Shown here piece by piece: positions 1 through 4,862 of a DNA stretch of 5,929 nt (positions are counted from its first letter, which is position 1; each line of letters opens with the position of its first letter). The notes below the pieces were generated by a model. That model was not told the DNA's origin, ran no database searches, and saw only the letters and a program-made list of their open reading frames with translations. The position numbers were made by a program, and so were the translations under genes. Source of the DNA: Patescibacteria group bacterium (GTDB lineage Bacteria; Patescibacteriota; Minisyncoccia; CAIUEV01; JAHKAQ01); NCBI GenBank assembly GCA_018825765.1, contig JAHKAQ010000010.1, positions 1-5,929 on the forward strand, given 5' to 3'.

Positions 1-2
1 AA

Positions 3-335
3 CAGGAAGTAGAGGCAGTCATTGAAGAGATTTTTCAAGACATCAAACAGGCATTGGAAGATTCAAATCCAAAAAACAACAGCCCCGAGTCTGATGCAAG
101 CGGCCCACAGCTTATTTCCTGCGACATTATCACCAACCAGGACTGCGGCCCGGAGCCGGAAAACATCGTTTGCGCCAAATTAAAATTTACCACTCCAGAA
201 TCAGAAACTTTCCAGTGGCTTGAATTCAAAAATGCCTGCCTGGCCTGCCAAAACAAAAATCAAACCCAGGGCCAGGATAGACTGGAAGCGCTGGGCTTTA
301 TTTTAGGCCAATGTCCCAGGAGCGAAGAATTGTAA
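3..335 (+). CDS. Hypothetical protein, 3' end of a gene (partial)
   Basis: The frame is open from the first complete codon at position 3 to a TAA at 333-335, giving 110 residues, and no stop separates it from the left edge. The gene therefore most likely starts outside the window. A TTG at 54 could serve as a start but has no ribosome binding site to support it. The visible part begins with an acidic helical stretch (EEIFQDIKQALED), then an Asn/Pro/Ser-rich linker, then a compact region with six cysteines (SCD, DCG, VCAK, CLAC, QCP). The spread of cysteines, including one CxxC, could suit metal binding or disulfides, but I recognise no family. The last 38 bp overlap the 3' end of the opposite-strand glycosyltransferase gene. 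I assign no function. Confidence 0.6.
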   Translation, partial: QEVEAVIEEIFQDIKQALEDSNPKNNSPESDASGPQLISCDIITNQDCGPEPENIVCAKLKFTTPESETFQWLEFKNACLACQNKNQTQGQDRLEALGFILGQCPRSEEL

Positions 336-2040
336 AGCCTGTTTCCTCTCCGTATTCAGGCGTTAAATTTATTGTTTGCCTTTCCAGGCCTGTTTCTCTT
401 TTTAATCTATTTTCCAGCTCCTGATCCTGTTTTTCAAGAATTATTTCATTGTTTGCCTTTTCTATCTGCTCTGTGTCCTCGGGTAAAATATAAACTAAAT
501 CCTGTTCTTTTCTTTTCTCCCAATTGATAAAACGGATAGTTTCCAAAGAAACCGGAAAGCCAGTGTCAATTTTCTTGGAATCAATATTCGCCACCACGTA
601 AATCTTTTTTTCTTTTCCCGCGCTTTGATTAAGATATTCCCCGATATTTACCAGTCGTTTTTCAAAAGCCTGCGCCGCCTGAGGAGACTCTCCCCATATC
701 ACGAAATAATTATAAGCATTATAACTGGCCGTTGTCAGGATGCCGATAATTACTACTACTTTCACAAAAGGACAAAAAATCTTCCCTCTGCCGGATTTCT
801 CGGATTTTAATCGGCAAGCCTGACTCAATAAAAAGTAAACCGGCACGGACAAAATCAAATAAACCGCGGGTAATGATCCAATAGAGCGAAGCGCGTGAGG
901 AATCCCCTCCACGGTTAAAAAAGCCGGCGCGAGCATTATAAAAAACCAAGCCAGTAAAACCCCGAATTTTAAAACCATCGCGTCTGGATCATCAGTTATG
1001 TTTTTTTTACCCAGAAAATATTTAAACTTGTCCAGCCGGCCGTTTCGCTTCAGTTTCCAGCTGTTTATAACCCCTATCACGAAACCGCCAGTCACGACCA
1101 CGAATCCCAGCCAGAACATTACAGCCTCAAAAGGGGATAGCTGGGCGCTTCCAGGCAAATTATGACGCCAGTTATTATCCCCCCATAGAATAAATTGCCC
1201 CAAAGTCAGAGCGAGCATTTTCCCAATTGTTAAAATAAGCTGACCCTGATTATTTTTCGCGTCAAACACTGAAATCGAATTATCATTTTGCCTTGAGCCC
1301 AAATATTCAGGATTAGTTCCAAAAACTATCAGTATTGGCAAAAGAGTAATTAGCGCCCCCAGCCCAAACAATAAAAAAGGTTTCAGTATTAGACCAGGCC
1401 GCTTCTGATTGCTGTTATCTTTTCCGGACCAGGCTGTCCAGACAGCCAGCGCGAAAAAAACCAGCACTACGGCCGGCGCAATCCTAAAAGCAATATAAGT
1501 GTGAAAGCCAATTCCAAAAATCAGCCCGGCCAGTAAAAATCCCAGTAAAGCCTTTTTTTTGTTTTTTACAAGCTGATTATAAGCCCAAAACAAAAAATAA
1601 AAACACGAACAAAGAATAAGCGGCACAAAAATCGCCCGAAAACCAATTCTTGAAAAATTTACGTGCCAGTAAGACGCGGCAGTAAAAAAACAAGCCAAAA
1701 GACCAAATCCCGCGCCAAACATTTCTTTTGCCAAAAGAAAAATAAAAAAAACAGTCAAACTGCCAATCAGCGCGGGCACGGCCCGGAACACCCAGACCTT
1801 CGCTCCTAAAACCTTAAAAGCCAAAGCCAGCATGTTTATAAATAGACCTTCCCGTCCGTTGTTATTCGGGTAATACCAGTTAAGATTATGGTTTTCAAGC
1901 GCTCTTAAGCCGTCGGTCGCGTTCACCGCCTCATCCGGATAAAGCCCGGGCGGAAATTGATCCAGCCCGTAAAAACGAAAAAAAACAGCCATGGCCATTA
2001 TCATCACAAGCCCGGCAATTATTTTTGTTTTTGGGTTCAT
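298..2040 (-). CDS. GT39-type membrane glycosyltransferase (ArnT/PMT-like)
   Basis: This 580-residue polytopic membrane protein reads as a GT-C fold glycosyltransferase of the GT39 (PMT/ArnT-like) superfamily. Such enzymes move a sugar from a polyprenyl-phosphate donor to a protein or lipid on the outer face of the cytoplasmic membrane. The first membrane segment is at about residues 6-21. The first outer loop carries FRFYGLDQFPPGLYPDEA (21-38), whose Asp36-Glu37 is the expected catalytic acidic pair, followed by GREGLF (62-67), also typical. Further hydrophobic segments lie near 84-104, 111-122, 136-154, 164-178, 187-203, 219-240, 305-325, 357-375, 389-406 and 427-440, with PHALRS (381-386) before one of them. 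Residues about 450-580 form a soluble tail. I chose ATG 2040 because the longer reading from 2148 would translate the gene's own promoter region and add an atypical tail. Acceptor and sugar cannot be told from sequence. Confidence 0.85.
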   Translation of the reverse strand: MNPKTKIIAGLVMIMAMAVFFRFYGLDQFPPGLYPDEAVNATDGLRALENHNLNWYYPNNNGREGLFINMLALAFKVLGAKVWVFRAVPALIGSLTVFFIFLLAKEMFGAGFGLLACFFTAASYWHVNFSRIGFRAIFVPLILCSCFYFLFWAYNQLVKNKKKALLGFLLAGLIFGIGFHTYIAFRIAPAVVLVFFALAVWTAWSGKDNSNQKRPGLILKPFLLFGLGALITLLPILIVFGTNPEYLGSRQNDNSISVFDAKNNQGQLILTIGKMLALTLGQFILWGDNNWRHNLPGSAQLSPFEAVMFWLGFVVVTGGFVIGVINSWKLKRNGRLDKFKYFLGKKNITDDPDAMVLKFGVLLAWFFIMLAPAFLTVEGIPHALRSIGSLPAVYLILSVPVYFLLSQACRLKSEKSGRGKIFCPFVKVVVIIGILTTASYNAYNYFVIWGESPQAAQAFEKRLVNIGEYLNQSAGKEKKIYVVANIDSKKIDTGFPVSLETIRFINWEKRKEQDLVYILPEDTEQIEKANNEIILEKQDQELENRLKRETGLERQTINLTPEYGEETGFTILRSWDIGLK

Positions 2041-2068
2041 GCTTTTTGTTTTTTTAAGAAATTTATAA

Positions 2069-2091
2069 AATATAGCAAATCCAGTATACCA
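2069..2091 (-). promoter_or_regulatory. Candidate promoter elements (extended -10) for the glycosyltransferase gene
   Basis: Read on the minus strand, TGGTATACT (2091-2083) and TGCTATATT (2077-2069) both fit the extended -10 pattern TGnTATAAT, with one and two mismatches respectively in the hexamer. Neither has a convincing -35 at 16-18 bp, as expected for extended -10 promoters. Transcription from either would start about 22-36 bp upstream of the ATG at 2040. Which one is used cannot be decided from sequence. Confidence 0.45.
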
Positions 2092-2093
2092 CT

Positions 2094-2122
2094 TTGACTT
2101 AAACTGCGCTAAAAAGTAGAAT
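2094..2122 (+). promoter_or_regulatory. Sigma70-type promoter for the plus-strand operon
   Basis: TTGACT at 2094-2099 and TAGAAT at 2117-2122 are separated by exactly 17 bp, with one mismatch to consensus in each hexamer. The predicted transcription start is at about 2129, leaving a leader of roughly 19 nt before the ATG at 2148. That leader contains no Shine-Dalgarno sequence. The site overlaps the upstream side of the minus-strand promoter elements, so the two divergent units probably compete for or share polymerase binding. Confidence 0.7.
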
Positions 2123-2147
2123 AAGAACAAAGTATTTTTAACACCCA

Positions 2148-3500
2148 ATGTCTAAAGAAAAATCCCCTGAATTTCATCCGCCTCATAAATTTTTGGAAAC
2201 AAAAGGAACGGCCCCGGCAGCGACTTCTCCAAATAAAGATCAGGAAAAAGCCCAGGAACAGGAGTCAAAGCCCGAAGCGCCACCAAAACCCGAACCTGAA
2301 AAGGAACAGCTAAGCATGAGTGAAATCCTGAACAACAAAGAAACCAAGGATGTTTTAATTCAGCTTATAGCCAAAAAAGAAAAAGAAGAAAGAAAAGAAA
2401 CTGATCCCCAAACCGAATTCAGCCTTATTTCAAGAATAATTCGCGGCGAAATAGAACCGGAAGACTATGAAAAAATAAGGGAATTTCACCAACAAGCCCA
2501 AAAAATAAACGCCAGAGTCAAATTCATCCTGGGAGTCTTTAAAAGAGATAACGGTAAAGTCCTGGAACAGGCACTGGCATCCAGCCCGGAGTTTGAAAAA
2601 ATAAAAAAAGATATTCCCCAGGAACATATCAAAGAGCTTTTTGGCGACAGGAATTTTTATCTTAACCTCGGCATCAATCAACCCCAACGGCTAAAAGATA
2701 TTGAATCTGAACTTTTAGAGCTTAGCCAAATAAACCAAAAAAGCCAAAAGCTCGATGAAGTGATAGCAGCTTTTGCCAAACCTTACCACATAGATCCCAA
2801 AAGCATTCAGCGCGTCCTTGAGATATACGCCAAATATCCTTTCGCGAGAGATACAGCCATCCAAAACCTCATTTTAGATTATTATGAGCCTGACTATTCA
2901 ATTTTAGGGTTGAAGGCAAGCACTAAGGGACTGGAAGCTAAAAGACAAAAAGTCTTTCAAAGATTTCAAACCGATGTTTTGAGCGCTATTCACGCCCTAG
3001 CCGCAGATTCCCAAGAACAGCATAAAAAAATCGGCGATCACCTGGATTACGTTATAAAAGAAGACTTTCAGCAAGACCCCCGGGACAGCTTTCAAGAGAG
3101 AATAGTAAAAACCATGCTCAAAGGCCGGGCGATTTTTTCCCTTGAATTATCCGGCGTCGAAAAAGCCGGAAAAATTTTAACTGACCAAAACAAGCAGGAA
3201 TTCCAGGAAAAATTCAGAAAATATGTTTTCGATAAGTTAAGCCAGAAAGCAAAAGATTATTACGAAAGCGAAAACAATCGGGAATGTCTTCTGGCCTTTG
3301 GGCAAAGGAAGCTTCATCCGCTAGTCTGGCAGGAAAAAATAAAAGACTACTGGAACCATGTTTTAACCCCGGACGAGAAAGGAATTTACCAGGAAGAATT
3401 TACCGGAAGAAAATTTTCTCAAATAATGCAAGCCAATCAAAGTGATCATGTTTCCTGGCTTGTTAGAATGTTTTTCTATGACTGGTCCAGGGAAATTTAG
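2148..3500 (+). CDS. Hypothetical helical protein, 450 aa
   Basis: This is a soluble, highly charged protein with no signal peptide and no membrane segment. Residues 1-55 are a disordered, Pro/Glu/Lys/Gln-rich arm. The rest is predicted to be almost entirely alpha-helical, with acidic/basic amphipathic stretches (for example 68-85, 102-125 and 180-210) and a more aromatic, probably folded C-terminal domain (about 310-450) rich in Trp, Tyr and Phe and ending MFFYDWSREI. There is a single cysteine (380) and no nucleotide-binding or enzyme motif that I can see. The ATG at 2148 is the first in-frame start after a strong promoter, and TAG at 3498-3500 ends it. It is the first gene of a probable operon that leads to the VirD4-like ATPase, so an accessory role at that machine is possible but is only inferred from position. 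I do not recognise the family. Confidence 0.8.
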   Translation: MSKEKSPEFHPPHKFLETKGTAPAATSPNKDQEKAQEQESKPEAPPKPEPEKEQLSMSEILNNKETKDVLIQLIAKKEKEERKETDPQTEFSLISRIIRGEIEPEDYEKIREFHQQAQKINARVKFILGVFKRDNGKVLEQALASSPEFEKIKKDIPQEHIKELFGDRNFYLNLGINQPQRLKDIESELLELSQINQKSQKLDEVIAAFAKPYHIDPKSIQRVLEIYAKYPFARDTAIQNLILDYYEPDYSILGLKASTKGLEAKRQKVFQRFQTDVLSAIHALAADSQEQHKKIGDHLDYVIKEDFQQDPRDSFQERIVKTMLKGRAIFSLELSGVEKAGKILTDQNKQEFQEKFRKYVFDKLSQKAKDYYESENNRECLLAFGQRKLHPLVWQEKIKDYWNHVLTPDEKGIYQEEFTGRKFSQIMQANQSDHVSWLVRMFFYDWSREI

Positions 3501-3529
3501 CTTTTCCAAAATAACAACTGTATTTTAAT

Positions 3530-3814
3530 ATGAATAAAAAAACCACAAGCCAGGCGCTCGAACAACTGCGGAAAATGATTTTAGAAAATAAAGACCCAGC
3601 TGAGATAAAAATTTTTATCCTGAAAAATTTAGAATATTTTCCAAAAGATTTTCAATATAATATTTCCGCCGGCCTTTTACTGGATGGACTGCGGGCGGAC
3701 TTAAAAAACAAAACAAACGCTTATAATAAGCGAAAGGAAAATTTTATCCTAATCTTAAAAGCGATCAAAAAAAGCCTGGACAAAAAACACCCTAAAAACA
3801 ACCTGAATCAATAA
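3530..3814 (+). CDS. Small helical hypothetical protein, 94 aa
   Basis: This is a basic, lysine- and asparagine-rich soluble protein without cysteine, signal peptide or membrane segment. Predicted helices lie at about residues 6-20, 23-34, 43-58 and 63-84, with a charged, disordered tail (85-94). It starts 29 bp after the preceding gene. The start region is AT-rich and has no Shine-Dalgarno site, like the other genes here. It ends 10 bp before the next ATG, which supports cotranscription. The first helices (SQALEQLRKMILENKDPAEI) resemble a small helical-bundle or adaptor-type protein, but I recognise no family and assign no function. Confidence 0.65.
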   Translation: MNKKTTSQALEQLRKMILENKDPAEIKIFILKNLEYFPKDFQYNISAGLLLDGLRADLKNKTNAYNKRKENFILILKAIKKSLDKKHPKNNLNQ

Positions 3815-3824
3815 GCGTAAAAAT

Positions 3825-4265
3825 ATGGATTTAGTAAATCAAAACAACGCAATTCCAGCCCGGGAAACGCCCAAGCCTGAAACACGTCCAAAACAAACGC
3901 CAAAACAGGAATCTCAGCCAGCCGAATCACTGGAAATTTCCCGGGAAAAAACTCCAGCACCCCAAACAATAGAAAACCAAAAGACAGCTGAAACCCCTCC
4001 GGTCTATTCTGTGGAGCAAATACCAGCGCCGCTTCCCGGCCAGTCAAAAACCGGCCAGACCCGGGAAAAAACGTCGGAGAAAGCGACCCCGGCCGCCGCC
4101 CCTTTCCAAAAAGATCAATCCCTGAAAATCCACCAACTGCTTGAGCTGGCCGCCATTGATTCTAAAAAAAGAAAACAAGCCATTCAACAAGCCAAAAAAA
4201 CCTTTAAAAACGACCCTCACAGCCTGGATGAATTCCACGACCGGCTTTTAGCTCAAAACAAATAA
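3825..4265 (+). CDS. Proline-rich protein with conserved-looking helical C-terminus, 146 aa
   Basis: Residues 1-95 form a low-complexity arm rich in Pro, Gln, Glu, Lys and Thr, with a repeated REKT motif (40-43 and 80-83), and are probably disordered. Residues 98-146 are predicted to form two or three helices (from LKIHQLLELA to DEFHDRLLAQ). The segment NDPHSLDEFHDRL resembles, from memory, the end of small CPR proteins that often precede VirD4-like ATPase genes, where a DPxxLDEFHD-type signature recurs. That resemblance is unverified. There is no signal peptide or membrane helix. The gene starts 10 bp after its upstream neighbour and ends 3 bp before the ATPase start, an arrangement that suggests translational coupling and a partner role for the ATPase. 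There is no Shine-Dalgarno site. The opposite-strand reading frames in this region look like shadows created by its skewed composition. Confidence 0.7.
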   Translation: MDLVNQNNAIPARETPKPETRPKQTPKQESQPAESLEISREKTPAPQTIENQKTAETPPVYSVEQIPAPLPGQSKTGQTREKTSEKATPAAAPFQKDQSLKIHQLLELAAIDSKKRKQAIQQAKKTFKNDPHSLDEFHDRLLAQNK

Positions 4266-4268
4266 AAA

Positions 4269-4775
4269 ATGTTCGACAATCTATTGATTAATCCCAGCTT
4301 TTTGTTTATTTTAGCCGCGATTCTACTTTTAGCCGTTGCTTTATTTTTTATTTTTCCTCTGCTCAAAAAAAGAACAACCCTTGGCCGCGCGCTTAAGCTG
4401 GAACTTTTCTTGATTACCGTGCCGCTCGAGGAAAATATCCAATCCAAGGAAGAAAAAAAAGACGACAAGGAAATAATCGGCATAATGGAGCAGTTAATCG
4501 CGAGCTTTACTAAAATACGAGACAATAGCTGGCGCGAATTTATTTGCGGCCCGCCTCAAATAGCCCTGGAAATCGCTAATCCTCACAATGATGAAAACAT
4601 CTCTTTTTATCTGGCCGCGCCCAAAAGATTCGCCACCGCCTTAGAAAAACAAATCTATGGTTTTTACCCCAGAGCCATCGTGGATAGAGTGCCTGATGAT
4701 TATAATATCTTTACTCCCGGCGCCCAGGTGGCCTGCTCGTATCTTGTTTTAAATAAAAAACCCTACCTGCCCTAA
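4269..4775 (+). CDS. VirD4/TraG-like membrane ATPase, N-terminal part (interrupted by in-frame stop)
   Basis: These 168 residues are the membrane-anchored front of a larger protein. One hydrophobic helix (about 11-32) is followed by a basic KKR, so the rest should lie in the cytoplasm. Residues 41-160 alternate strand-like and helical stretches (LELFLITVPLEE, CGPPQIALEIA, ISFYLAAPKR, EKQIYGFYPRAIV). That is the pattern of the N-terminal domain found before the ATPase domain in CPR type IV secretion-like coupling proteins (I believe Pfam DUF8128-like, from memory). The fragment ends at a TAA (4773-4775) within KKPYLP, directly before KTYKILEADPL, where relatives continue without a break. The frame beyond the stop is the same. 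The start ATG at 4269 follows the upstream gene by 3 bp in an A-rich leader without a Shine-Dalgarno site. By itself this piece lacks the nucleotide-binding site and would not be an active motor. Confidence 0.75.
   Translation: MFDNLLINPSFLFILAAILLLAVALFFIFPLLKKRTTLGRALKLELFLITVPLEENIQSKEEKKDDKEIIGIMEQLIASFTKIRDNSWREFICGPPQIALEIANPHNDENISFYLAAPKRFATALEKQIYGFYPRAIVDRVPDDYNIFTPGAQVACSYLVLNKKPYLP
4773..4775 (+). other. In-frame TAA stop interrupting the ATPase gene
   Basis: The reading frame from 4269 hits TAA here and then continues open, in the same phase, to the right edge with clearly related sequence. The codon is one substitution from TTA, AAA, CAA or GAA. It sits at the start of an A6 run (4774-4779), a place where sequencing or assembly slips are common. 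TAA is also the normal stop of other genes in this window, so recoding of TAA is unlikely. Confidence 0.85.
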
Positions 4776-4846
4776 AAAACATATAAAATTCTGGAAGCCG
4801 ACCCTCTGACCAATATCACTAACGCCCTGTCCAGTCTTAAAAAGGT

Positions 4847-4855
4847 GGAAGAAGG
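4847..4855 (+). promoter_or_regulatory. Possible internal ribosome binding site before ATG 4863
   Basis: GGAAGAAGG lies 7 nt upstream of an in-frame ATG at 4863, the best Shine-Dalgarno-like match next to a start codon that I see in the window. It could allow separate translation of the C-terminal part after the TAA at 4773. The same bases encode Glu-Glu-Gly in what looks like a conserved segment, so the match may be accidental. Confidence 0.25.
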
Positions 4856-4862
4856 CGCCGCC

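Noticed and set aside
291..319. Possible hairpin CTGGG/CCCAG around the convergent gene ends as a terminator
   Set aside because: The stem is only 5 bp with a long loop, there is no following T-run on either strand, and the bases are coding for one or both genes.
2041..2148. N-terminal extension of the glycosyltransferase to an ATG at 2148
   Set aside because: It would translate both strands' promoter elements and add an unlikely 36-residue tail before a normal first membrane helix. The start at 2040 places the catalytic Asp at the usual distance.
3490..3508. Hairpin GGAAA/TTTCC at the end of the 450-aa gene as a terminator
   Set aside because: The stem is short and A/T-rich with no U-tract after it. 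The next gene follows after only 29 bp.
4773..4775. Alternative genetic code in which TAA is a sense codon
   Set aside because: Four other genes in the window end in TAA. The recoding known in some CPR lineages concerns TGA, and no in-frame TGA is needed here.
4760..4790. Programmed frameshift at the A-run instead of a nonsense codon
   Set aside because: The protein family continues in the same phase after the TAA, so no shift of frame is needed to restore it. The +1 frame soon meets another stop (TAA at 4784-4786).
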